Assembly: GCA_934643765.1 (NCBI GenBank)
Contig: CAKUCT010000044.1
Span: forward strand, 1 to 11,337
DNA from: an uncultured Oscillospiraceae bacterium
GTDB lineage: Bacteria > Bacillota > Clostridia > Oscillospirales > Oscillospiraceae
Length of the DNA: 11,337 nt
Direction of reading: 5' to 3'
Made by a program: the position numbers and the translations under genes. The notes beneath the pieces were generated by a model. That model made no database searches. It was not told the origin of the DNA and saw nothing but the letters and a program-made list of their open reading frames with translations. The first letter of the stretch is position 1, and every line of letters starts with the position of its first letter. This document shows, piece after piece, positions 1 through 6,159 of the stretch.

Positions 1-1065
1 CACAAGCCCCGCGGCCAGCAGCAAAAACAGCCGCCGGTCGACAAGCAGGATGAACAACAAAATCGCGACCGCCATCGCCACCCACGCGCCGCGCGACATG
101 GTAAACAGGCAGGCAAAGCACATGCAGAACGTTGCAATCCAGACCATGATTTTCTGCGAAGGCTTTTCGGCGTAGTAGGCCAGCGCCGCCGTCATCGGCA
201 CAAACAGCACCATAAAATCGCCCATGATGTTGGGGCTTCCGAAGATGGAGTACACCCTTGTGCGCACCGCCGTCTCCGCCTGCGCCACCCAGTTCGAGGG
301 CATGGGCGCTTTTGTGATATATTGATAAATACCATGCAGCGAAACGGCAAACGAAAGAGAAACCAGCGTCAGATACAGCGTCATGCAGTCTCGGTCGCTG
401 CGAATGAGCCTTGTGACAAGATAGAACCAGAGAAGGTACTGGCACGTTGCGCGAACGCCTGCGATCTGGATGGAGGTGTACGGGCAGACCACGCAAAAAA
501 GCACAAAGCAGACCGTCAGAAAAACTGCCACCGGAAGGTCCAGCGGATTCAGCTTCGGTGCGAGCGGAGCAGAAGCCTTTTTGCGCTCCCAGATGATCCA
601 CAGCAGACAGAACAGCAGCAGCGCCTCGTCCCAGACGGACGAGATCACGGGGATGGCCAGAATATCGCGCAGCGTGTAGTCAATGAGTACATACAGCCCG
701 ATGGCAAAGAGCAAAATGGCCGTCATGCCGCCGGAAAACAGCCAGCCGAAGATGCGGCTGCTTCTGCCGCAGGTGAAAACGGCGCGGTATACTTTATAAA
801 GAACGGAGTTTTGCAGCCACTGGTGTGTATGGCCGCGCGCGGACAGACGCTCACTGCAGCGGGCAAAAGTCTTTTTGGTTCCGCTTGCGTCCAGGACTGT
901 CGTTTCCGCCGCAAGCTTCCGGCGCAGGAAGGATGCAAAGTGGCTTGACTGCCAGCAGGCTTTCAGCCCCTGATGGATGCGGCTGCCGCTGGCCACGCCG
1001 GAAAACCAGGCGAAAATGGCAAGCGCCCACCGGTACAAGAAGCAGCCCTGCAGCAGGTTAACCAT
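1..1065 (-). CDS. O-antigen ligase/polymerase-like membrane protein (3' part outside window)
   Basis: Leftward frame of 355 codons, open to the window edge, so the C-terminus is missing. The first ~110 residues are mostly non-membrane and basic. Hydrophobic segments follow at about 113-130, 146-159, 177-195, 207-220, 228-247, 281-298, 306-323 and 328-342, then more beyond the edge. The stretch FGSPNIMGDF (275-284) and TMSRGAWVA (322-330) are typical of the O-antigen ligase/Wzy polymerase family (PF04932-like), polytopic proteins that join lipid-linked glycans to an acceptor or polymerise them outside the membrane. ATG at 1065 has a GGAGG (complement of 1072-1076) 6 nt upstream, lying inside the DUF4330 gene. 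The two genes overlap by 8 nt, so translational coupling is likely. A glycopolymer substrate is inferred from the neighbouring glycosyltransferases. Ligase and polymerase cannot be told apart from sequence. Confidence 0.88.
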   Translation of the reverse strand, partial: MVNLLQGCFLYRWALAIFAWFSGVASGSRIHQGLKACWQSSHFASFLRRKLAAETTVLDASGTKKTFARCSERLSARGHTHQWLQNSVLYKVYRAVFTCGRSSRIFGWLFSGGMTAILLFAIGLYVLIDYTLRDILAIPVISSVWDEALLLFCLLWIIWERKKASAPLAPKLNPLDLPVAVFLTVCFVLFCVVCPYTSIQIAGVRATCQYLLWFYLVTRLIRSDRDCMTLYLTLVSLSFAVSLHGIYQYITKAPMPSNWVAQAETAVRTRVYSIFGSPNIMGDFMVLFVPMTAALAYYAEKPSQKIMVWIATFCMCFACLFTMSRGAWVAMAVAILLFILLVDRRLFLLLAAGLV

Positions 1066-1519
1066 TGTCCGCCTCCAGATCGGAGATGATGCCGGTCAGC
1101 TCAAACTCGCTCGTCTTGATGATATACTCATAGCCCACACGGACCTCCTGACTGCCGACCTTCCAGACGTTGCCGGAGAACGTGGCTGTGGACTTCACGG
1201 TGACGTAGAGCCAATAGCCCACTTCAGACGCGTCGAAATACGATGAGACCTCGGTAACTTCTGCCGGGATGAGCTTGGCGTTGTTGACCAGCTGCCTGCC
1301 GATCTGCGTTTCAGCAAACTCGGCGACCTCGCGCGGCTGGTCTTTGATAAGAACCGTGAACGTCAGTTCGTGCTGATTATCCGATACCGCCGCCGCGGCC
1401 TTTTTGCCAACGAGCTTCCAGCCCACGGCCGCAACGACCGCGACCAGAAGTACGATCACCAGCAGGTCGATCAGATTGATTTTGCCGAACAGGCGGCCTT
1501 TTTCATCAATAATTTTCAT
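1058..1519 (-). CDS. DUF4330 family membrane-anchored protein
   Basis: A 153-residue protein beginning MKIIDEKGRLFGKINLIDLL. It has a short cytoplasmic N-terminus, one transmembrane helix at about 15-38, and a ~110-residue extracytoplasmic domain of predicted beta character. This layout and the DEKGRLFGKINLIDLL opening fit DUF4330, a family of unknown function often found beside surface-polysaccharide genes in Clostridia. The frame stays open upstream to 1684, but I chose the ATG at 1519. It has a GGAGG 5 nt before it, and the extension would run through the promoter region and encode an unrelated sequence. It is the first gene of the leftward unit and its stop overlaps the start of the ligase-like gene. 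An accessory role in polymer export or assembly is inference from context only. Confidence 0.85.
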   Translation of the reverse strand: MKIIDEKGRLFGKINLIDLLVIVLLVAVVAAVGWKLVGKKAAAAVSDNQHELTFTVLIKDQPREVAEFAETQIGRQLVNNAKLIPAEVTEVSSYFDASEVGYWLYVTVKSTATFSGNVWKVGSQEVRVGYEYIIKTSEFELTGIISDLEADNG

Positions 1520-1524
1520 GTGTG

Positions 1525-1529
1525 CCTCC
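1525..1529 (-). promoter_or_regulatory. Ribosome binding site that sets the DUF4330 start
   Basis: CCTCC on the plus strand reads GGAGG on the minus strand, 5 nt before the ATG at 1519. It decides against the longer open frame reaching 1684, which has no comparable site. Confidence 0.8.
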
Positions 1530-1534
1530 AGTAC

Positions 1535-1558
1535 CTTTGGATTTGGTTGATTCCAAAG
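1535..1558. repeat. Short inverted repeat at the -35 of the rightward promoter
   Basis: CTTTGGA (1535-1541) and TCCAAAG (1552-1558) form a perfect 7-bp dyad with a 10-nt centre. It overlaps the -35 TTGATT of the rightward promoter and lies just before the ribosome binding site of the leftward DUF4330 mRNA. It could be an operator or a small RNA hairpin near that site. A 7-bp dyad can also arise by chance. Confidence 0.4.
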
Positions 1559-1575
1559 AAAAAATAGACTATAAT
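1547..1575 (+). promoter_or_regulatory. Predicted sigma-A-type promoter for the GT4-CsaB operon
   Basis: TTGATT (1547-1552), a 17-nt A-rich spacer and a perfect TATAAT (1570-1575). The expected start point is near 1582, about 90 nt before the ATG at 1674. The -35 lies inside the leader of the leftward unit, so the two transcripts overlap antisense for roughly 30 nt (about 1582-1611). Confidence 0.72.
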
Positions 1576-1617
1576 GTTTTAGAATTTGCGCAGGGATCCA
1601 AAACCGGCGCATAGGGT

Positions 1618-1646
1618 ATTTTATCCTAAAATACAGAAAGAAACAA
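1618..1646 (-). promoter_or_regulatory. Predicted sigma-A-type promoter for the leftward DUF4330/ligase unit
   Basis: On the minus strand TTGTTT (1646-1641), a 17-nt spacer and TAAAAT (1623-1618) fit a vegetative promoter. Transcription would start near 1611, giving a leader of about 90 nt before the DUF4330 start. It faces away from the rightward promoter at 1547-1575, and the two leaders run through each other. Confidence 0.6.
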
Positions 1647-1673
1647 GAGCGAATTACAGCTTTGGGAGTTTTT

Positions 1674-3884
1674 ATGAAAATCATTCATTTAATTTCCGGC
1701 GGCGACGTCGGCGGGGCAAAGACGCACGTTCTGTCCCTGCTGGAAGGCTTGGGCAAGACGCAGCAGGTGCGGCTGGTCTGCTTCACGGCAGGTGCGTTTG
1801 CAGACGATGCCAAAGCCATGGGCATCGACACGCTCGTTTTAGCCTCCGGCGTGCGCAGCAGCATCCAAACCCTGAGCGAGATGATCCGGGCCGAGCACTT
1901 CGACATTGTTCACTGCCACGGCTCGCGCGCCAATATGATCGGAGCCATTTTAAAGCGGACAATCAAGGTGCCGATTGTCACGACGGTGCACTCCGACTAC
2001 CGCCTGGACTATCTTGGAAGGCCGTTCCACCGCCTCACCTACGGCACAATCAATACCGTGGCGCTGCGGATGTTTGACTATCACATCGGCGTGTCGGACG
2101 CGATGGTGCAGCTGCTCATTTCGCGCGGCTTTGACCCACAGCGGCTTTTTTCCATCTACAACGGCGTGGAGTTCCCGCCGAAGCCGGCAAAGCTTTCGCG
2201 CGGGGCGTATCTAAGCGGCCTTGGGCTGACGTTTGACGAAGAGACGGTCGTCTTCGGCATTGCCGCGCGGCTGAACCCCGTGAAGGATATTGCGACGCTC
2301 ATCCGCGGCTTTGCCGCGGCCTGCAAGACCTGCCTCAACATCCGGCTTGTGATCGCGGGCGACGGCGAGGAGCGGCAGATGCTCGAGAGTCTTTCAAAAG
2401 AGCTCTGCCCGGCGGGAAGCGTAGCCTTCGCCGGCTGGGTGCAGGATACGGACAGCTTTTATAACGCCATTGACGTGAACATGCTGACGTCTCTTTCCGA
2501 GGGCTCGCCGTATGCGCTGGTTGAGGGCGCGCGCATGCGCTGCGCGACGATTGCGACAAGCGTCGGCGGCATTCCCTATATGATGGAGTCGGGCGTGACG
2601 GGGCTGCTGTTCACGCCGCGCGATGTCGATACGCTGGCAAGCTTTATGGTGCGCCTGGTGCAGAACCCGGCCTTCCGGCGGCAGCTCGGCGAAAATTTCT
2701 ATGAAAAGGCGGAGCGGGTTTACTCCGCGGAGGCGACCGTCCAGCACCAGCTGGAGATTTACAGAACCATTCTCCGGCAGTGCGCCGCGCCCAAAAAGCG
2801 GCGGCAGGGCGTTATGATCTGCGGGGCCTACGGCAAAGGAAACGCCGGCGACGAGGCAATTTTGAAGGCCATTTTGCGGCAGCTGCAGCACATTGACCCC
2901 GACATGCCGGTCTGTGTGCTTTCGCACAATCCGAAAGATACGCGCCTGATTCACCACGTCAATTCCGTGTATGTGTTCAATCCGTTCTCGTTCCTGCCGG
3001 TTATGCGCCGCACGAAGCTCTATATCTCCGGCGGCGGCAGCCTGATTCAGAACCAGACGAGCACGCGCAGCCTCAACTACTATTTGCTGAGCATCCGGCT
3101 CGCGAAGCTGACCGGAAACAAGGTTTTGATGTATGGCTGCGGCATCGGGCCCGTGAACGGCGAGAGCTGCCGCAGGCGCGCGGCCAGAGTCATCGACCGG
3201 AACGTGGACGCCATTACGCTGCGCGAGGATTTGTCCTCCGAAGAGCTTCAGGCCATGGGCGTGACAAAGCCGAAGGTCTATGTGACGGCGGACCCCGCGC
3301 TGCTGCTCGAGCCCGGCTCGGAAGGCGCGGTGGATGGATTCCTTCTGGGGCACAATCTGGACCCCGCGGGACGCTACGCGCTGTTCGTGCTGCGTGATTG
3401 GCCGGGTTTTGATGCGAAAAAGCAGGCGTTTATTGACGCGGCAGGCTATGTCCATGAGAAATACGGCCTCACACCGCTGTTTTTTGCGCTGGAGCCGGGG
3501 CGCGACCTGCTGCCGAGCCGCGAGGTGGCGCAGGCGCTTGATTTCCCCTGCGCGATGCTTTCAGCGCCAGATGATGAAAAGCTCATCATCGGCATGATGA
3601 AGAAGATGCAGGTGGTGGTGTCCATGCGCCTGCATGCGCTGATTTTTGCCTCGAGCGTCGGCGCGCCTCTGGTCGCCGTGTCGTATGACCCGAAGGTCAC
3701 GGGCTTTATGAACTACATCGGGCAGAAGCACTGCGTCTATTTTGAGGATGTCACGGCGCAGAACCTCTGCGCGCTCATAGACGGCGCGCTGAAAGACCCG
3801 GAGGTCTACGGCGTTGCCCATCTGCGCGAGCTTGCCGGGCAGAACGAGCAGATTGCGAGAAAACTTCTGGAGGAAGAAACATGA
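1674..3884 (+). CDS. Fusion of GT4 glycosyltransferase and CsaB-type polysaccharide pyruvyl transferase
   Basis: A 736-residue cytoplasmic two-domain protein. Residues 1-~370 are a GT-B fold family-4 glycosyltransferase. The N-terminus IIHLISGGDVGGAKTHVLSL has the glycine-rich acceptor loop, AARLNPVKD lies at 197-205, and the retaining-enzyme EX7E motif is E276/E284. After a basic linker (374-377 KKRR), residues ~379-736 are a polysaccharide pyruvyl transferase: GNAGDEAI at 389-396, SGGGS at 452-456, DPALLL at 541-546 and the conserved SMRLHALIFA at 650-659, near SYDPKVTGF. CsaB in other Firmicutes transfers pyruvate from phosphoenolpyruvate to a sugar of the secondary cell-wall polymer, which SLH domains bind. 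CsaB is usually a single domain of about 360 residues, so this is roughly twice that length. The ATG at 1674 has GGGAG (1664-1668) 5 nt upstream; an in-frame TTG at 1662 lacks such a site. I infer that one polypeptide adds a sugar and then pyruvylates it. Confidence 0.92.
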   Translation: MKIIHLISGGDVGGAKTHVLSLLEGLGKTQQVRLVCFTAGAFADDAKAMGIDTLVLASGVRSSIQTLSEMIRAEHFDIVHCHGSRANMIGAILKRTIKVPIVTTVHSDYRLDYLGRPFHRLTYGTINTVALRMFDYHIGVSDAMVQLLISRGFDPQRLFSIYNGVEFPPKPAKLSRGAYLSGLGLTFDEETVVFGIAARLNPVKDIATLIRGFAAACKTCLNIRLVIAGDGEERQMLESLSKELCPAGSVAFAGWVQDTDSFYNAIDVNMLTSLSEGSPYALVEGARMRCATIATSVGGIPYMMESGVTGLLFTPRDVDTLASFMVRLVQNPAFRRQLGENFYEKAERVYSAEATVQHQLEIYRTILRQCAAPKKRRQGVMICGAYGKGNAGDEAILKAILRQLQHIDPDMPVCVLSHNPKDTRLIHHVNSVYVFNPFSFLPVMRRTKLYISGGGSLIQNQTSTRSLNYYLLSIRLAKLTGNKVLMYGCGIGPVNGESCRRRAARVIDRNVDAITLREDLSSEELQAMGVTKPKVYVTADPALLLEPGSEGAVDGFLLGHNLDPAGRYALFVLRDWPGFDAKKQAFIDAAGYVHEKYGLTPLFFALEPGRDLLPSREVAQALDFPCAMLSAPDDEKLIIGMMKKMQVVVSMRLHALIFASSVGAPLVAVSYDPKVTGFMNYIGQKHCVYFEDVTAQNLCALIDGALKDPEVYGVAHLRELAGQNEQIARKLLEEET

Positions 3885-5029
3885 AACAGATTGTCTGTCT
3901 GGCGACATCGCCCTGGTTCCCGATTCCCACCCGCAAACAGCAGGTGATGAGCCGGATCCCGGACGCGGAAATTTTATACTTTGACCCGTCGGCGACGGTG
4001 ATCGCGCCTCTGCGCGACAAAAACGCGAAGCCTCTGATGACGGCTTGGAAGCAGCCGGGGGAGAAGGTGCGAAGTAATATTACGGTCTACCGCCTGCCGC
4101 CGGTGCTGCCGTTTTATTATAAGTGCCGCGCGATCAACCGCATCAATCAGAAAAAAATTGCAAAGTTTGTGCGCGAAAAGATGAAAGAGCACGGCTTTGA
4201 GCGCCCGCTGCTGTGGGTGTACTCGCCCGTAACGGTGGATCTTGTGGATCTGATTCCGCACGCGGGGCTTGTCTACGACTGTGTGGACCGGCACTCGGCC
4301 TACGGCGGACTCATGAACCCAGACCAGGTCGACGCGATGGAGCTGGAGCTGGCGGCAAAAACGGATATGACCTTTGCAACGGCGAAGTCTCTTGCAGAGC
4401 GTCTGCAGAAGGCAAAGCCGGAGGCACAGTTCATCCCGAACGGGGCCAATTTTGAGCGCTTTTTTGAGGCGTCAAAGCCGCAGAGCGTGCCGGAGGATAT
4501 GAAGGAAATTCCGCACCCGGTTTTCGGCTTTGTCGGCGCGCTGCAGACTTGCATTGAGTATGGCTATGTGGAGGCTGCGGCGAAGGCGCGGCCGGACTGG
4601 CAGTTTGTGTGGATCGGAAACGAGAAGCCGGGTGTCGATTTGACGGCGCTGCGCGCGATGCCGAATGTACATTTTCTCGGCGTGAAGCCGAACGCGGAGC
4701 TTCCAAAGTATCTTGCGCAGTTTGATGTGTGCCTGAACCTCTTTGACGCGGCGCCTTTGAGCAAGGACGTGAGCCCGCTTAAATTCTATGAGTATCTCGC
4801 GACCGGAAAGCCGATTGTCTCCACGCGCCAGCCCGATCAGATTCTGCAGTTTGCGGACATTATCCACATTGCAGATGACGCACCCTCGTTCCAGACAGCC
4901 TGCGAGCAGGCGCTGGCGGACACGCAGCCGGAGCGGACGGCGCTGCGCATCGAGGCAGGGCGCGCCAGCTCCTGGGACGCGCGCGTGGGGGAAATCTGCG
5001 CCGTTTTGCGTCAGAAGGGGATTTTATAA
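3881..5029 (+). CDS. TuaH-like GT-B glycosyltransferase
   Basis: A 382-residue cytoplasmic glycosyltransferase. The N-terminus MKQIVCLATSPWFPIPTRKQ and the LVYDCVDRHSAY segment (130-141) resemble TuaH, a putative glycosyltransferase of teichuronic acid synthesis in Bacillus. IPNGANFERF (185-194) marks the start of the second Rossmann domain, and SPLKFYEYLATGKPIVST (298-315) is the nucleotide-sugar binding region seen in GT4-like enzymes. Its ATG shares ATGA with the stop of the upstream fusion gene (4-nt overlap), with GGAGG (3869-3873) 7 nt before it, so the two are almost certainly co-translated and act on the same polymer. Donor and acceptor sugars cannot be read from sequence. A hairpin follows 12 nt after the stop. 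I leave the symbol blank because orthology to tuaH is not shown. Confidence 0.85.
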   Translation: MKQIVCLATSPWFPIPTRKQQVMSRIPDAEILYFDPSATVIAPLRDKNAKPLMTAWKQPGEKVRSNITVYRLPPVLPFYYKCRAINRINQKKIAKFVREKMKEHGFERPLLWVYSPVTVDLVDLIPHAGLVYDCVDRHSAYGGLMNPDQVDAMELELAAKTDMTFATAKSLAERLQKAKPEAQFIPNGANFERFFEASKPQSVPEDMKEIPHPVFGFVGALQTCIEYGYVEAAAKARPDWQFVWIGNEKPGVDLTALRAMPNVHFLGVKPNAELPKYLAQFDVCLNLFDAAPLSKDVSPLKFYEYLATGKPIVSTRQPDQILQFADIIHIADDAPSFQTACEQALADTQPERTALRIEAGRASSWDARVGEICAVLRQKGIL

Positions 5030-5041
5030 GACGGAAATCCG

Positions 5042-5069
5042 AAGGGAGTGCCGGAACCGGCACTCCCTT
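5042..5069. terminator. Bidirectional intrinsic terminator between convergent genes
   Basis: A perfect palindrome with a 13-bp stem, AAGGGAGTGCCGG and its exact complement, separated by only AA. It sits 12 nt after the rightward glycosyltransferase stop and 5 nt after the leftward cysteine-rich gene stop. The T-tracts are weak on both sides (CTTATTTG rightward, GGATTTCC leftward), so a role in mRNA 3'-end protection is also possible. Confidence 0.75.
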
Positions 5070-5074
5070 GCTGC

Positions 5075-5923
5075 TTATTTGCTTGCGGTGCGGCTGCAGC
5101 CGGTGCAGCTCTCAGACGGCTGGATGCAGCTGTCGTTTTTCCCGGGGAAGAAGGCATCCATCGGGAAGTCGATCTGGCTGAAGACCTCGCAGGGATTTTC
5201 GTCCGCAGCGCCGGAGACATTCGGGCACTGCTTGGTGGGGATGCAGTAGTCAAACGTCGGAATGAGCAGCTGCGTGCTGCGCTGGAGTCTTGCGATGGAG
5301 AACTGACCAATGGTCACAAGCAGGCGCTTGCACTCGCCGCTGAGCACCAGCTCCTCGTCAAAGCACTCCAGAATCGCCTGCGGAATTTGCGGTGTATCCG
5401 GCTGGCAGCAGTTGCACGCGCAGACCTCCTGCACCCGCGAGCCGAGAATCATCGGGTCGACGACCTCTACAATCGCCTCCGGGGTGTTGCCGGACTGAAT
5501 GGTCTGCTTGCACAGGCAGCTTTTGTAGCTGCGGCTGGAGAAGATTCTGGCGGTTGTGTCGCCGCCGAAGAGCACAAGACGCTTCGAGAAGACAGCCAGA
5601 CCCGTAATGGTATTCGGCCGCCCGGCTGCCACGACCGCGTCTGCGATCACGCGGTAGTAGTAGGTAATATCCACGGTGTAATAGCCCGTAGAATAGGGGA
5701 CAGCCTCGGTCTGGATGGCAACGTGCATCAGCTCAACGTAGCGCGCCTTGGCGCTGACGGCCTTGTCGAGCGTGCACTGCGACTCCAGCGTTAAGTACAC
5801 ATGCAGATCCTCAATACAGTCTTTGGCCAGACAGCTGTCGGTGATCTTATCTGTATGCACGCAGACTGCTTCGCGGATGCCGCGCAGGTCGCAGGCGGGC
5901 GTGTTTTGCGTCGTATCAGACAT
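5075..5923 (-). CDS. Cysteine-rich protein of unknown function
   Basis: A 282-residue protein that I do not recognise as a named family. It has 19 cysteines (residues 11, 21, 31, 36, 50, 136, 138, 168, 170, 172, 173, 187, 198, 227, 233, 245, 266, 273, 276), many paired as CxC, CC or CxxC. The N-terminal DKITDSCLAKDCIEDL (25-40) looks like a conserved motif. The middle (about 52-135) is cysteine-free and beta-rich, and the C-terminal half holds the cysteine clusters. There is no signal peptide and no membrane segment. The ATG at 5923 has AAAGGAGG 8 nt upstream. The frame is open to 6034, but that part lies in a GC-rich inverted repeat and codes an Arg-rich stretch without a ribosome site. It stands alone, convergent to the glycosyltransferases and divergent from tagA. 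Metal binding, or a disulfide-linked layer such as spore coat, are possibilities from composition only. Confidence 0.8.
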   Translation of the reverse strand: MSDTTQNTPACDLRGIREAVCVHTDKITDSCLAKDCIEDLHVYLTLESQCTLDKAVSAKARYVELMHVAIQTEAVPYSTGYYTVDITYYYRVIADAVVAAGRPNTITGLAVFSKRLVLFGGDTTARIFSSRSYKSCLCKQTIQSGNTPEAIVEVVDPMILGSRVQEVCACNCCQPDTPQIPQAILECFDEELVLSGECKRLLVTIGQFSIARLQRSTQLLIPTFDYCIPTKQCPNVSGAADENPCEVFSQIDFPMDAFFPGKNDSCIQPSESCTGCSRTASK

Positions 5924-5931
5924 ACGGATTA

Positions 5932-5936
5932 CCTCC
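5932..5936 (-). promoter_or_regulatory. Ribosome binding site that sets the start of the cysteine-rich gene
   Basis: The minus strand reads AAAAGGAGG followed by 8 nt and the ATG at 5923. This near-consensus site rules out the upstream in-frame ATG at 6034, which would add 37 Arg-rich residues. Confidence 0.85.
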
Positions 5937-5952
5937 TTTTCATCGTAAAGCA

Positions 5953-6022
5953 GCGTCAGCTGACAACGGCGCACGCGCAGGCGCCGCCGGGACACAAGCC
6001 GTGCGCGATTGTCAACTGACGC
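5953..6022 (-). repeat. Large imperfect inverted repeat; likely RNA hairpin in the leader of the cysteine-rich gene
   Basis: Arms 5953-5976 and 5999-6022 match as inverted repeats at 20 of 24 positions, with a 22-nt centre. Each arm contains a GTCAnnTGAC core (GTCAGCTGAC at 5956-5965, a perfect palindrome; GTCAACTGAC at 6011-6020). Two of the four non-complementary positions (5960/6015 and 5967/6008) are C/A on the plus strand but G/U on the minus strand, so a minus-strand transcript pairs at 22 of 24 while a plus-strand transcript does not. The hairpin would end 17 nt before the GGAGG of the cysteine-rich gene. Protein binding to the GTCAnnTGAC boxes as a DNA operator is the alternative. No long T-tract follows, so a simple terminator is unlikely. 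Confidence 0.65.
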
Positions 6023-6096
6023 GATGGCTTTCATAACAGTTTATGCCGCAGGCGGAAAATGTGAAACAGCCGGGAAGACTTTTCGCGCCCCTGCAA

Positions 6097-6125
6097 TGGA
6101 CAAACGGCAGAAAATATGGTACGAT
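6097..6125 (+). promoter_or_regulatory. Predicted sigma-A-type promoter of the tagA-tmk-mltG-U32 operon
   Basis: TGGACA (6097-6102), a 17-nt spacer and TACGAT (6120-6125). The expected start is near 6132, giving a leader of about 28 nt before the ATG at 6160. No further promoter is evident between the close-packed genes downstream until the alaS promoter. Confidence 0.6.
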
Positions 6126-6145
6126 GTTGCAAAACGCAGAATTCT

Positions 6146-6151
6146 AAGGAG
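6146..6151 (+). promoter_or_regulatory. Ribosome binding site that sets the tagA start at 6160
   Basis: AAGGAG lies 8 nt before the ATG at 6160. The in-frame GTG at 6151 overlaps this site itself and so cannot be the start. Confidence 0.85.
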
Positions 6152-6159
6152 TGCCGGAT

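Noticed and set aside
322..948. Rightward open frame of 208 codons
   Set aside because: It lies opposite the ligase-like gene, is rich in Arg/Gln/His with no family features and no ribosome site; the minus strand gives a clear membrane protein.
2394..3455. Leftward open frame of 353 codons inside the GT4-CsaB fusion
   Set aside because: GC-rich antisense shadow; the opposite strand carries conserved motifs of two enzymes throughout.
6011..6016. TTGACA on the minus strand in the right arm of the inverted repeat as a -35
   Set aside because: No -10-like sequence occurs 16-18 nt downstream; the region there is GC-rich.
5924..6034. Upstream in-frame extension of the cysteine-rich gene starting at 6034
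   Set aside because: It would encode an Arg-rich stretch from the inverted repeat and has no ribosome site, while ATG 5923 has a near-consensus one.
6031..6071. Sporulation sigma-E-like promoter (TCACATT ... CATAAACT) on the minus strand upstream of the cysteine-rich gene
   Set aside because: Boxes resemble the consensus but the spacer is only 12 nt, shorter than the usual 13-15, so it is not supported enough to annotate.
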